Positions 8,169 to 17,696 of a stretch of DNA of 64,000 nucleotides are shown piece by piece. Every line of letters starts with the position of its first letter. Position 1 is the stretch's first letter. The notes beneath the pieces are model-generated. The model worked only from the letters and a program-made list of their open reading frames with translations. It had not been told where the DNA came from and made no database searches. The stretch is from CAZGMJ01 sp964526785 (GTDB lineage Bacteria; Planctomycetota; Phycisphaerae; Sedimentisphaerales; Anaerobacaceae), in the NCBI GenBank assembly GCA_964526785.1, contig CAZGMJ010000012.1, positions 40,929-104,928 on the forward strand. The letters run 5' to 3'. The position numbers were made by a program, and so were the translations under genes.

Positions 8169-8757
8169 CCAAATCCACAACACCCAAAGTCACATCTTCA
8201 CTCGTTCCAAACTGAATGCCGGCCTTGCCCGTAGCCGGACTGATACCAATGGTGTAGTGCGTCTTGCCATCGCCGATCTGCACCACCGTAGCCTGAGCGG
8301 TTCCATCCGGATTAAACACAATCGTAAAGCCTTCTTCCTCCTGATCGCGAGCATATGTCGTGTCCTCAACGCCGAGCGGTGATATCTGCACATCTTCGAA
8401 AGTGACGCCTCCTTCCATCTCCACCGGTCTGCAGTAGTAATCGTTTACAATCGTCTGCTGCGTCTGGCCCGTTTGTTCGTCAAATTCGACCGTTCCCAGA
8501 TAAAATGCTCCATTAACAGGATCGATATAAATGCGATATTCCTGCTGCTGTTCGATGGCTTTGATCTTTGCATAGCGGGCAGTAAGTACGAACGCACGGG
8601 CGGCTTTCTCCACGAGCAGCTTGCGGTACGTCCCGGTGTACACCCCCCCGCCGACCCCGGCCAGTATCGCTACAATCGCGACGACAACGAGAATCTCCGT
8701 CAGCGTAAAGCCGATCGGCGGATGGGTTTTGCATTGTTTGCGTACCTTTTCTTTCAT
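8158..8757 (-). CDS. gspH: Type II secretion minor pseudopilin GspH-like
   Basis: A 199-residue prepilin: basic leader, then IGFTLTEILVVVAIVAILAG with Glu at +5. The globular domain includes ARAFVLTARYAKIKAIEQQQ, YRIYIDPVNGAFYLG and a C-terminal GTAQATVVQIGDGKTHY strand pair, which is the GspH (FimT-like) pattern. It lies between gspG and gspI, the classical position. No strong ribosome binding site precedes the ATG, which follows the gspG stop by 83 bases. Confidence 0.82.
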   Translation of the reverse strand: MKEKVRKQCKTHPPIGFTLTEILVVVAIVAILAGVGGGVYTGTYRKLLVEKAARAFVLTARYAKIKAIEQQQEYRIYIDPVNGAFYLGTVEFDEQTGQTQQTIVNDYYCRPVEMEGGVTFEDVQISPLGVEDTTYARDQEEEGFTIVFNPDGTAQATVVQIGDGKTHYTIGISPATGKAGIQFGTSEDVTLGVVDLDAQ

Positions 8758-8840
8758 GGTTCATAGCGATGACAGCCAACTATGTGCAAATGCTTTTCGG
8801 TCCGCTCGCCAGCCCCTTAACCAGAGGCCGAAGAGGGCCG

Positions 8841-9272
8841 TCACTGGCCGTTGACAATGTCCGCATTGTCGCCCTCGCCATCGGGTTCGCCGTCGGCTCC
8901 CAGGCTGATCAAATCGTAACTGCCCGGATTGTATTCACCCTGTGCAACGTAAATAAACGGGTTGCCCCAGGGATCGAGCAACTGGCTGGGTTTGATGTAT
9001 CGGCCATTCCATTTCTCCTGCACGTCTTCCGGGGCCGTAATGAGGGCTTCCAATCCCTCGGTGTCATCCGGGAAACGCCCGCAGTCCATGTAGAACCGAT
9101 TCAGCGCGCCTTCAATGACCGCCATCTTGGGCTCGCACAGATCTCGCTTCGCCTTGCCCAAGTGCTTGAAGAGATTAGGCGCCACCAGAGCGGCCAGCAT
9201 GGAGATAATAACGATGACGACAAGCAACTCCACAAGTGTGAAGCCTCTTCTCCGTTGTCTCTTGCGCTTCAT
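8841..9272 (-). CDS. gspG: Type II secretion major pseudopilin GspG
   Basis: A 143-residue protein of normal GspG length. The leader is MKRKRQRR followed by RGFTLVELLVVIVIISMLAA. Diagnostic features follow: NLFKHLGKAKRDLCEPKMAVIE, YMDCGRFPDDTEGLEALI, and the C-terminal calcium-binding loop region LLDPWGNPFIYV with YDLISLGADGEPDGEGDNADI. The ATG has an AAAGGTGG ribosome binding site. It should polymerise into the pseudopilus that pushes substrates through GspD. Confidence 0.95.
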   Translation of the reverse strand: MKRKRQRRRGFTLVELLVVIVIISMLAALVAPNLFKHLGKAKRDLCEPKMAVIEGALNRFYMDCGRFPDDTEGLEALITAPEDVQEKWNGRYIKPSQLLDPWGNPFIYVAQGEYNPGSYDLISLGADGEPDGEGDNADIVNGQ

Positions 9273-9408
9273 CTATACCACCTTTCGTCTTTGCCTGAAC
9301 CCGGTGTATTCCCTATCCGGGTTATACAAGATACCATTTCAGCTTGCCAATATCTCTTTGCGTCGATTCCAAGGCCCCGCGCAATGAGAAGCGTGTCCAA
9401 TCAATTCT

Positions 9409-10668
9409 CTACAATCCGCCGGCACCGAAGGACATCATCAGAATCGGCAACAGCGTCGCAACGATGATGAACCCGATAACCACGGCCAGCAACAATATCA
9501 GGATGGCCGGAAACAGCGACATGAACCGATTGATCGCTGAATCCGCCTCGGCGTCGAACGTATCGGCCGCACTGAGCAGCAATTCGTCCAGCTTGCCGGT
9601 CTGTTCACCTATCGCCGTGATCTGCACGAGCAGCGGCGGAAAGAGCCCCGAGCTGCCCAGCGGATCGGCAAGACAGTCGCCTCGTTTCACCTTTTCCGCC
9701 ACACTGTCTATTTCCCGGCCCAGTTGCTCATTTCCGAGCGTGTCGCGCACCACCGCCAGCGATTCAAGAATGGTGACACCGCCGGCTGTCAATGCACCGA
9801 GTGTCCTGGCAAATCGACCAACCGCAATCGTCCGCAGCACCGAACCCAGAATGAATATCCGAAGCTTGAACGTGTCCCACTGCAGCTTCCCTTTGGTCCG
9901 GGTCCATCTTACCAGATAATACATGCCCGCGATCATGGCCGCAATCACGATCCAGCCCTGGACCGTCGTGAAAAGGCTCCGCAGAAAACCGCTCAGCCAG
10001 AGCAGAATTCGTGTCGGCAGCGGCTGGATGGCGTTCGATCCCGTGGCGGCCAGAATGTTCGGCAGAATCCACGTCACAATGATTCCAACCGAAACCAATC
10101 CGATCGTCAGAACGAAGATCGGGTACGCAGATGCATTCTTCATACTTGTCTTTATTTTCTCGTCTCTGCCCAGGATGCCGGCCAATTGTGACGTTGTCTC
10201 CTCCAGGATGCCTCCCGTTTCGCCGACTCGAATCATCGAAAGATACAGAGGATCAAAGACCTTCGGGTGTTTGGACATGGCATCCGACAACGACTGGCCC
10301 GAACTGACGGCCTCGACCAGTTCGCCAAGCATCTTCCGCATTCCGCTCTTGGTCTGCTGTTGCCGGATCAGCTCAAGCGCATTGAACAGCGGCAACCCGG
10401 CCCGCAAGGCCGTGCTCAACTGGGTCGTCATCGCAAGGATGTCCTTGGAGGTGACGCGTCCGGAGCCAAGATTCAGCAGTTTTCCAACATCGAGAGACAG
10501 GCCGGCACCCGCATCGTTGACCGGCGCCTGGGCCTGTTCGGCCAGTTCGGTCACGAAATGTCCTTTGTCCGTCAATGCAACGACAGCACTCTTATGATCC
10601 GGGGCTTCCACCGTCCCCGTTACATGCTCGCCCCCTCGATCCACCGCCTTGTAGTAATAATGACTCAA
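9409..10668 (-). CDS. gspF: Type II secretion inner-membrane protein GspF
   Basis: A 419-residue polytopic protein with two T2SSF repeats. The first has TTQLSTALRAGLPLFNALELI and MIRVGETGGILEET; the second has GRFARTLGALTAGGVTILESL and ITAIGEQTGKLDELL. Three membrane segments are visible (about 185-210, 235-255, 385-415). The N-terminal domain (YYYKAVDRGGEHVTGTVEA) is the usual one. GspF is the platform protein that binds the GspE ATPase. Length and order are canonical; it sits 110 bases after gspE. Confidence 0.95.
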   Translation of the reverse strand: MSHYYYKAVDRGGEHVTGTVEAPDHKSAVVALTDKGHFVTELAEQAQAPVNDAGAGLSLDVGKLLNLGSGRVTSKDILAMTTQLSTALRAGLPLFNALELIRQQQTKSGMRKMLGELVEAVSSGQSLSDAMSKHPKVFDPLYLSMIRVGETGGILEETTSQLAGILGRDEKIKTSMKNASAYPIFVLTIGLVSVGIIVTWILPNILAATGSNAIQPLPTRILLWLSGFLRSLFTTVQGWIVIAAMIAGMYYLVRWTRTKGKLQWDTFKLRIFILGSVLRTIAVGRFARTLGALTAGGVTILESLAVVRDTLGNEQLGREIDSVAEKVKRGDCLADPLGSSGLFPPLLVQITAIGEQTGKLDELLLSAADTFDAEADSAINRFMSLFPAILILLLAVVIGFIIVATLLPILMMSFGAGGL

Positions 10669-10778
10669 CGTTCAATCCCACTGTTGGAACAAAAAAAGAC
10701 GCCTTTCTTCTCGCAGGCACATGCCCGAACGCTACCTGCATAAGCATCACACCCGATGCTCTCACGGCCAACCAACTC

Positions 10779-12500
10779 TCAATCCTCCGTGATGGATTTG
10801 GCCACACGGAATATCTCGTCAGGGGTCGTCACGCCTTCCATCACCTTGCCTATACCATGCTTGACCATACTGACGTGGTCGGGCGGCGCGGCCTTGAGGA
10901 GTTGTTCGGCGCTGGGGCGCTGAGCTATCAGTTCACGTATTCTGCTGGTGATCCTCAGCAGTTCGAATATGCCTTTTCGGCCGCTCATGCCCGTGTTATT
11001 GCACTCGTTGCATCCGGCTCCGTGGTAGAACTTCGTGTCGCGTTTAATCTCCACCGCCCCGTTGAGACTCTTGAGAATATGCTCCTCGGGCTGATAAGGC
11101 GCGCGACACTTCGGACAAATGACACGAATGAGTCTTTGCGCCAGTATACCTTCAAGAGAACTGGCCAGAAGGAAAGGTTCGACGCCCATATCGATTAAAC
11201 GCGTAACGGCGCCGGCTGCGTCGTTCGTGTGCAGCGTTGAGAAGACGAGGTGCCCCGTCAGGGCCGCTCGAATCGCTATATCAGCGGTCTCTTTGTCGCG
11301 AATCTCACCGACCATCACGATATCGGGGTCGTGTCTGAGGATGTGACGCAGTCCGGTCGCGAAAGTCAAGCCTCGTTTGGCGTTAACGGGCATTTGATTG
11401 ATGCCGTCCAGCCTGTACTCGACAGGGTCCTCGATGGTTATCATCTTCACCGAAGGCGTGAATATCTTGTTCAGTGAAGCATACAGCGTTGTGGTTTTTC
11501 CCGAACCTGTGGGTCCCGTAACCAGAACGATACCGTGCGTTTTGCGCAGGCACGTCACGAAGCCCTCCAGCGTTTGCGGATCCATGCCCAACTCTTCGAG
11601 AGGCATAAGAGAAGCGGTTCGGTCGAGAAGCCGCAGTTCCACCGCTTCACCATAAACCGTCGGCACCGTCGAGACACGAATATCTATCTTGCCCTTCTTA
11701 CCCATGAACTCAATGTGGCCGTCCTGAGGAACAAATCGTTCGGCGATGTTCATGTCCGCCATAATCTTTATTCGCGAGATAATCGCGGCATGCAGACGTT
11801 TGGATGAAGGCGTCTGCGGAACCAGCAAACCGTCGATTCGATACTTAATCTTTACTTCCTGTTCGAACGGTTCGATATGGATATCGCTTGCACGCGATTC
11901 GATGGCTTCCAGAATGATCAGATTGACCAGATTTACCAGAGAGGGTTCCCTGGCCAGTTCGTGCAGTTTGGCAGCGGAGTATTCATCCTCGCGGCCGGCC
12001 TCACCGTCCGGGCGCTGATCGGCCGGTGCGAGGTTGTCCAGCATACGGGCCACATTGCTGCCATAGAACTTCATGACCGCATGTTCGAGTTCTATAGGGT
12101 CCGCATAATACCTGCGAACGGCCAGGCCCGTTACCAGTCGCAAATCTTCCAGAACCTGAGGCTGAAAGGGATCGGTCATGGCAATCGCCAGCCGACCGTC
12201 TTCATGCCACAGAGGCAGGATGTTGTACTTGCTGACCAATTCGGCCGGAACCAGGCCGATCAAGTCGCCACCGATCGTCACATCACTCAAGTCCACACGT
12301 TCGATACCCACCTGCAACGCCAGCGCCTCATGCAATTGAGACGCGGTTATGTATCCGAGGTCAACCAGTATTTCGCCCAGCGGACGGTGTTCGATTTTCT
12401 GTTCGGCCAGGGCTACATCAAGGTTGGACTTATCCAGATATGCCTTGTCGCACAATAACTGCCCCAGAGGTTTCTTATTGCTCTTGCTGATCGGGTTCAT
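10779..12500 (-). CDS. gspE: Type II secretion ATPase GspE
   Basis: About 573 residues from ATG at 12498-12500, which has GGAG four bases before it; an ATG four codons upstream is possible. The N-terminal N1E/MshEN domain (PLGQLLCDKAYLDKSNLDVAL, LGEILVDLGYITASQLHEAL) is followed by the AAA-type hexameric ATPase. It has Walker A (GPTGSGKTTTLYASL), an Asp box (TIEDPVEYRLDGINQ), Walker B (RHDPDIVMVGEIRDKETADI) and the His box (TGHLVFSTLHTNDA). The four-cysteine zinc module is intact (CPKCRAPY then CNECNNTG). This is the first gene of the operon and powers pseudopilus extension. Confidence 0.96.
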   Translation of the reverse strand: MNPISKSNKKPLGQLLCDKAYLDKSNLDVALAEQKIEHRPLGEILVDLGYITASQLHEALALQVGIERVDLSDVTIGGDLIGLVPAELVSKYNILPLWHEDGRLAIAMTDPFQPQVLEDLRLVTGLAVRRYYADPIELEHAVMKFYGSNVARMLDNLAPADQRPDGEAGREDEYSAAKLHELAREPSLVNLVNLIILEAIESRASDIHIEPFEQEVKIKYRIDGLLVPQTPSSKRLHAAIISRIKIMADMNIAERFVPQDGHIEFMGKKGKIDIRVSTVPTVYGEAVELRLLDRTASLMPLEELGMDPQTLEGFVTCLRKTHGIVLVTGPTGSGKTTTLYASLNKIFTPSVKMITIEDPVEYRLDGINQMPVNAKRGLTFATGLRHILRHDPDIVMVGEIRDKETADIAIRAALTGHLVFSTLHTNDAAGAVTRLIDMGVEPFLLASSLEGILAQRLIRVICPKCRAPYQPEEHILKSLNGAVEIKRDTKFYHGAGCNECNNTGMSGRKGIFELLRITSRIRELIAQRPSAEQLLKAAPPDHVSMVKHGIGKVMEGVTTPDEIFRVAKSITED

Positions 12501-12544
12501 ACTTCTCCGCATTCCTAAAACAAGTATAAAGTTTCACAACTACA

Positions 12545-12573
12545 TATGTAATCAATTGATCCTTCCGTGTCAA
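12545..12573 (-). promoter_or_regulatory. Sigma70-type promoter of the gsp operon
   Basis: On the minus strand a consensus -35 TTGACA (12568-12573) and a -10 TACATA (12545-12550) are separated by exactly 17 bases. Transcription would start near 12538, about 38 bases before the gspE start. No other promoter of this quality is evident inside the operon, so it probably drives all of gspE to gspD. Confidence 0.7.
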
Positions 12574-13295
12574 GTACATGCCTGTAAGCGAATGAACAGG
12601 AAAGCACGGTCCACCGGGGAGTCACCCAGAAGGACCACCATCTCGAAGCGCGGCGAACGGGACCCCGCGAAAAACTTCAACTCTCTGTCCTATAGTAACT
12701 TACACTCTGCATGCTGCGAAAAAACAGCCACCAAAACCGCCTGCGGCCGGTAAATCGAGTTCACCCGGCCTCGTATTGCGTATTAACTCACAGTATCAGA
12801 CGCTCGCCAAATGGCATTTGTTACAGAAAAACGGCGATGCCGTAGAAAAAAGGCCCGCACGGCTCTCCGCGTTACGGCAAATATGCTGGTGTTGCTACCC
12901 GGAGGGGCCGGGATTTTGCCGTTGTCCCCAAATGACGTATGCAAGAAAGGCCCCGCATTTGAGCATTTCGCCAATTGTCGCTCCGCTGCGCTGGTGAAAG
13001 TCCCAAAACGCGGCCGCATCAGTTTCGCAAGATGCCCTTTGAAGGCATGGCGAGGCAGAAGCAGTATTTGTGCGGCCCTTCCAGAATGCAGTTTGGCCGT
13101 AATTTGGCCGAAATAGGGTATGCAATCGAGGATCGCACTCAACCGCTCGCGTTGTGGTTGGGAACGTGCCATGGAACAAGGCTCAAGGGTATGCAGGACT
13201 GCTCCGAATACGATGGGTCTAGCTGCTGTTCAGTGTATCGGTCGCCATGGGCCGGAGCATCGCAGGGAGCAGTTACAATATCTGGAGAAGTACAC
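12574..13295. other. Non-coding stretch before the SAP-domain gene
   Basis: About 720 bases with no convincing gene. Open frames exist on both strands (one of 129 codons on the minus strand at 12783-13172), but their translations are rich in Arg, Ser, Pro and His and match no family I know. Several short A-runs occur. A small inverted GTTTGGCC/GGCC-rich patch lies near 13090. I see no tRNA, CRISPR or insertion-sequence end. Confidence 0.5.
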
Positions 13296-13484
13296 ATGAC
13301 CATGCCTGAAATCAAGGCCAAGGCCAGGGAACTTGGAATCAAGCCCGGAAAGATGCGAAAAGCAGCGTTGATTCATGCAATCCAGCAGGCCGAAGGCAAC
13401 ATGCAATGCTACAAGACCGCTGAAGGCCGCTGTCCGAACGCCGACTGTTGTTTCATTACTGACTGCCTCAGCGGATCCTGCTGA
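13296..13484 (+). CDS. SAP-domain mini-protein with cysteine-rich tail
   Basis: A 62-residue protein from ATG at 13296, with GGAGAAG eight bases upstream. Residues 1-33 form a SAP-like helix-extended loop-helix (MTMPEIKAKARELGIKPGKM then KAALIHAIQQAEG), a DNA/RNA-binding or Rho-N-like fold. The tail has five cysteines in the order C..C..CC..C..C (NMQCYK, RCPNADCC, ITDCLSGSC), which could hold a metal. Similar 60-residue proteins occur widely in anaerobic Deltaproteobacteria and environmental genomes. It stands alone between two long non-coding stretches, which suggests an independent gene, perhaps mobile. A longer reading frame from 12975 is rejected because the SAP domain starts at the internal ATG. 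Confidence 0.75.
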   Translation: MTMPEIKAKARELGIKPGKMRKAALIHAIQQAEGNMQCYKTAEGRCPNADCCFITDCLSGSC

Positions 13485-13862
13485 AGAATCCAACCGCTTA
13501 TAACGTTGTGCGTATTGAGACGAAACGCAGTTTTGCGTTACGGGCGTATTCTGTTGACACAGTCCGGCAGCATCGGCCACTCCTTCGCGTCCTTGACGCG
13601 GTGCGCTCTCTGAATATCTGAGTCCGACTCCAATACGAACGCCGATCTGAAGCAGGACTACCAACCCCTGTGGACGCGGCAATCAAACGGAAGTGACTCC
13701 GAGGCCTGCTGTCGGCAGCGCAGGTGATCCATTCGTTGTGATTTCTCGTGACCGAGCATATCGCGCGAGCCGAGAAGTCTCACTCATGCAGTTGACTGGG
13801 CAAGCACAAAGTATATCGGCGGCCTGCAATAGTCCCGACTTTCTGATCGGCTGTATCACCTC
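13485..13862. other. Non-coding stretch between the SAP gene and the kinase gene
   Basis: About 380 bases without a supported gene. A six-base-pair hairpin AACGCA-GTTT-TGCGTT lies at about 13525-13541, with no T-run after it, so it is not a clear terminator. Nothing else is recognisable. Confidence 0.5.
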
Positions 13863-14807
13863 TTACATCCGATCCGCAATCTGCATCGCCTGCCAACGGT
13901 ATTGATCCGCAACCGCAATGTTGTTACAGCGTCCACGTTCTATGACTATGTATTTCTGTATCTCGTACAGGTAGTAGTACAACCCGCGTCGCCTCGCGGG
14001 GGGACTCGTGTCGCGATCTGCTCCATAGCCTTCCCAGAAAGACGGAATACTTACGCCGCAATAGTCCAGCACAGCGAATTCTATCTCGGGATCGCCCCAG
14101 AGAGCCCGATCCCAGTCGACTATTCCCGTTACTTGCCCCGAGTCATCCACCAGAATGTTCTCAGCCCATACATCCATGTGCAGCAGGGAGGAAGGAATAT
14201 GACGCTCGAACAGGGCTCTGTCTCGGTCGAGAAGCGTCCTGAGCCTGTCGGCCTGCGCTCTTGTGTAGCCATCCCAGGCAACGATGTCATCAAGGAGCCT
14301 GTTCCACATCCCCTCAAAAGCCTCGCCCCACGTCTCGCACGCCGCCGTCGGATGATGTGCGCCCAAATAGCCAAAGCGATCGCGCGTAATGCCGTGAATT
14401 TGCCGCAGGTGCCGTCCCACCTGCCTGTACACGTCATCGGTGGAGGTGTCCACCGATTGAGAAAACGGCGTGCCGGGAAGTCTCTCCATTATCAAGTACG
14501 GCCTCGGAGCGATCCGGCCACTGTCGTCGTACAAGAGAATCTTCGGAACCGGAACATTGGTATGCGCTTGCACGAGCGAGTGAATCTCGGGCTCCTGCGC
14601 CATCATACCAACTTCATAAAAGAGGAATCCCTGATCCGAACGCGGCGCCATACGGAATACGAACTGCCGGCCGTCCATCGCGAAGAAAAGGCTGTCATTG
14701 AACCGACCTGTCCGCGGAGGATGCACGCACTCGGGCTCTCCAGAACCGGTGAATCGACTGCGACAGACCGCTCTAAGGTATTGTTCAATGTCAGATGCCA
14801 TAATCAT
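13863..14807 (-). CDS. Aminoglycoside phosphotransferase (APH) family kinase
   Basis: About 314 residues from ATG at 14805-14807 (MIMASDIEQYLRAVC); ATG two codons later is equally possible. It has the APH kinase fold: an N-lobe with FVFRMAPRSDQGFLFYEVGMMAQEP, a hinge PYLIMERLPGTPFSQ, the catalytic loop LLHMDVWAENILVDD (H-x-D-x4-N) and the metal motif GIVDWDRALWGDPEIEFAV. Members phosphorylate hydroxyls of small molecules such as aminoglycosides, homoserine or choline. The substrate cannot be told from sequence. It is isolated on the minus strand and has no resistance-cassette context, so a house-keeping small-molecule kinase is more likely than drug resistance. Confidence 0.82.
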   Translation of the reverse strand: MIMASDIEQYLRAVCRSRFTGSGEPECVHPPRTGRFNDSLFFAMDGRQFVFRMAPRSDQGFLFYEVGMMAQEPEIHSLVQAHTNVPVPKILLYDDSGRIAPRPYLIMERLPGTPFSQSVDTSTDDVYRQVGRHLRQIHGITRDRFGYLGAHHPTAACETWGEAFEGMWNRLLDDIVAWDGYTRAQADRLRTLLDRDRALFERHIPSSLLHMDVWAENILVDDSGQVTGIVDWDRALWGDPEIEFAVLDYCGVSIPSFWEGYGADRDTSPPARRRGLYYYLYEIQKYIVIERGRCNNIAVADQYRWQAMQIADRM

Positions 14808-14999
14808 CGAACCGGAAAATGGCGTGCGCCCAGCAAACGAATGAAAATGCCGTGACAGACGCCCTGGCCTCGCAACGGCCCTATTACAATGCATCTACGA
14901 GCGCGAGTATACCGCCATCTTGGCAATGCGGCACGCCTGTCCCGCTCACGTAGTGTATGGCCCGGCGGCAGGCGGTCGGTCGGACCTTGTGCGGATAGG

Positions 15000-15857
15000 C
15001 TAACGCGGGTAAGCCAGCGGGAATGTCTCAGACCGCGAATGGGCGGAGACATGACCATCGAGAAACACACAGTTGCCTTTTCCATTCAAGGGATCGCCGG
15101 ACGGGGCGTGATGAAACCCCGCTATGACGTCCCAGAACGGCCCGACCCCGTCGGGTCCGGGCTTGATCAAGAGGTAACTGCCCTGCGACGTGCTGTGCGA
15201 CAGCCAGTCCTTGATCATACTGTCGCTGCCCGGAACCATAAACGTGTCGTTGAGGCCCGAGACATTGTACGCCGTATCGACGTAGCAGCTCTCCTCGGCA
15301 AACGAGAATGTCTCGGCCGGTCGTCGCACCTCGGACATACGCCGCACGCGAGATTCTTCCACGCTGTTCGCCTCGCTGCCCAGGTACGCATTCATCGTGT
15401 AGTTATACCAGGGATCGTAATTGCGCAACTGGCTGCCGTAGTCCTGGAAGAAATGGTCTTCGGAGTGCCGAACCGTGTAGTTCCTGAACGCCGGGCAGAT
15501 AAAGGCCCGAGCTTCCTTGAAGTACGGGTACAGATGGCCGCCATACTCCGGATGGTCTCTTAGATTCACGTCGCCGTTGCACCAGCGAAGGTGCCCGTAG
15601 CTGGTCAGCCCGGACTCCGCGTCGAATGCCTGCCACGTCTTGAAATAGCAGTTGCGGGGGTCGCAGAATTTGTCGTCATTGTCGTCCGCATACATGGCAA
15701 CCGCCAGCCCGAAATTCTTCAAGTTGGATTTGCATACCGCTCCCTGGGCCAACTCCTTCGCCTTTTTCATTGCAGGCAGGAGTATTCCCATCAGCACCGC
15801 GATGATCGCGATAACAACGAGCAATTCAATCAGAGTAAAACCTCTCTTGCGAGACAT
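15000..15857 (-). CDS. Prepilin-type protein (DUF1559 / H-X9-DG-like)
   Basis: About 285 residues from ATG at 15855-15857, which has AGGAG eight bases upstream. The leader MSRKR is followed by GFTLIELLVVIAIIAVLMGI with Glu at +5. After the pilin helix comes AKELAQGAVCKSNLKNFGLAV and a large secreted domain with many aromatic residues, ending in GKGNCVFLDGHVSAHS. That end is the processing-associated DG-H-V motif typical of the very numerous planctomycete pilin-like proteins, although the His at the usual position is replaced. Such proteins may form surface structures, perhaps exported through the type II-like machinery encoded at 1-12.5 kb. It is not part of that operon. Confidence 0.85.
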   Translation of the reverse strand: MSRKRGFTLIELLVVIAIIAVLMGILLPAMKKAKELAQGAVCKSNLKNFGLAVAMYADDNDDKFCDPRNCYFKTWQAFDAESGLTSYGHLRWCNGDVNLRDHPEYGGHLYPYFKEARAFICPAFRNYTVRHSEDHFFQDYGSQLRNYDPWYNYTMNAYLGSEANSVEESRVRRMSEVRRPAETFSFAEESCYVDTAYNVSGLNDTFMVPGSDSMIKDWLSHSTSQGSYLLIKPGPDGVGPFWDVIAGFHHAPSGDPLNGKGNCVFLDGHVSAHSRSETFPLAYPR

Positions 15858-16130
15858 GCCGGAATCTCCTAACATGCGTGGCCCGCACCCATATTGCGAC
15901 CACATTTGTCGCGTGCACTGTCACCGTCAGCTTTTCATCCACAACTGCCGGAGCGGCGACAACCACATACCACACCAGTCTACCAATTCCGTGTACGGGC
16001 AACAAGCAATTTGTGGGCAGACTTTGCCCTTTCTCCACTCATATCCCGCGCTCGAGATATGATAATCAAAGGCCCGACACGGTCTCGATTGCTGCTTTCC
16101 GTCGATGATACGGCTTGACGTCTCGACTGC

Positions 16131-17519
16131 CTACAGGGATCCTGCCCACGACTTCGCTTTGTTGCGTAACTCTTCTGCGATACGGGGTTTTTGCGCGCGC
16201 ATGTTCCGCTGCTCGGCGGGGTCCAATTTCAAATCGAATAAGCCGGCGCCCACATCATCCTCTTTCAACTTCCCTCTGCCCGGGTTGGACACCAACTTCC
16301 AGTCTCCGCAGCGCACGGCGAAGCTGCTGCGCCGTGGATCGCCGAAGAACAGCGCTTCGTGTGGCGGCGCGGGCTTTTTGCCCGTCCAGTATGGCAGGAG
16401 ATTTGTGCCGTCCATGGCGCTTATATTGCCTTCTCTGGCGCCGGCTGCGGCCAGAATGGTCGGCAGAACGTCAATATGCATGACCGACTCGGTATAATCC
16501 CTGCCTTGCGGTAGTACGCCGGGCCAACTCACCAGCCAGGGGATGCGAATGCCGCCTTCGTAGAATGTGCCCTTTCGCCCTTTGAATCGCCAGTTCACAG
16601 ACTCGCTCGGGTCCACCGGGTAGCCACCGTTATCACCGATGAACCAAACCATCGTATTCTCTCGCAACCGCAGCCCTTCCAGCGCATCGAGAATACTCCC
16701 AATGCCTCGGTCCGTTGCGTACAGCATCGCCCGCCAAAGATCGCGACTCGTTTTGCCGTCGTTGAACCGCTTGAGGCATTCGGCCGGGGCCTGCAAGGGG
16801 GTATGGATCGCATTGTACGACAGGTAGAGGAGAAAGGGCTCGTCCTTGTTTCGGTCAACGAAATCAACCGCCTTTTGAGTAAATACGTCGGTCAGATAAC
16901 CGGTCCCTTCGACTCGCTGCTTGCCATCATATATGGGCATGTAGTGGGGTCGGTTTCGGCCGCCTTTCCAGTGTGTGCCGAGATCCCAGTCGAAGTAGTC
17001 GTGCATGCCTCCGAGAAACCCGAAGAACTCGTCGAAACCTCTGCCGAACGGATGGTTTTCCGGTTTGCCGTCCCACTCACCGATCGAACCTGTATTGTGC
17101 CACTTGCCGATGCATCCGGTCGTATAGCCGGCCTGACGCAAGTAGCTGCCCAGCATGCGCTCTTTCGCAGGGATATTCGCACGCGACTGCCATCGCTGAT
17201 GGTAACGCCCGGTTAATATGGACCCGCGCGAAGGCCAGCACATGCCATCGGCTGCATAACCGTCGGTCATCCGCAGCCCTGTAGTTGCGATGCGGTCGAT
17301 ATTCGGCGTGTGGACATCGAGCAAATGAGGATAGCAACTCAGTTGCCCGTATCCCAGATCGTCAGCTACGATCACTATCACGTTCGGCCTGCGGCTCTCC
17401 GTCGCATCAGCCATCGCCCGCGAGACCTGCCATGATGCGAGAACTGCACCGGTCTTCTGCAGGAAGTCCCGGCGTGTAATGCTCTTTCTGCCGACGCTGA
17501 CTTCATTGCATGGTACCAT
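16131..17519 (-). CDS. Tat-exported sulfatase (formylglycine-dependent)
   Basis: About 462 residues from ATG at 17517-17519, preceded by GGGAG. The Tat signal is SITRRDFLQKTGAVLASWQV. Catalytic features: NVIVIVADDLGYGQLSCYP (metal aspartates near 53-54), the sulfatase signature GMCWPSRGSILTGR with the formylglycine cysteine near residue 94, GCIGKWHNTG, and the second metal set MVWFIGDNGGYPVD. It should hydrolyse sulfate esters, probably of polysaccharides, after cysteine conversion by a formylglycine-generating enzyme that is not in this window. The C-terminal subdomain (RRSSFAVRCGDWKLVSNPGRG) is complete. It is divergent from the membrane protein at 17697 and stands alone. Confidence 0.93.
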   Translation of the reverse strand: MVPCNEVSVGRKSITRRDFLQKTGAVLASWQVSRAMADATESRRPNVIVIVADDLGYGQLSCYPHLLDVHTPNIDRIATTGLRMTDGYAADGMCWPSRGSILTGRYHQRWQSRANIPAKERMLGSYLRQAGYTTGCIGKWHNTGSIGEWDGKPENHPFGRGFDEFFGFLGGMHDYFDWDLGTHWKGGRNRPHYMPIYDGKQRVEGTGYLTDVFTQKAVDFVDRNKDEPFLLYLSYNAIHTPLQAPAECLKRFNDGKTSRDLWRAMLYATDRGIGSILDALEGLRLRENTMVWFIGDNGGYPVDPSESVNWRFKGRKGTFYEGGIRIPWLVSWPGVLPQGRDYTESVMHIDVLPTILAAAGAREGNISAMDGTNLLPYWTGKKPAPPHEALFFGDPRRSSFAVRCGDWKLVSNPGRGKLKEDDVGAGLFDLKLDPAEQRNMRAQKPRIAEELRNKAKSWAGSL

Positions 17520-17696
17520 AGGTATCTCCCGGAACCGGCGGCCACTTTGAACGATAGAACGCACTGACTATTTCTGCATACACCAGACGGCTACGCAACC
17601 CCGCATTCTACCGGCCCTGCATGGGTCAGGCAAAATGAAACTGTACTTCGAGGCGGACTTGACGGACAGGCCGAATCGATTAGATTGAACGGTCTT

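Noticed and set aside
12783..13172. 129-codon minus-strand frame in the long gap after gspE
   Set aside because: No ribosome binding site, no recognisable motif and a chance-like composition. I could not support it as a gene.
13863..14807. Calling the APH-type kinase an antibiotic resistance gene
   Set aside because: The kinase motifs are general to small-molecule kinases, and no mobile or resistance context is visible.
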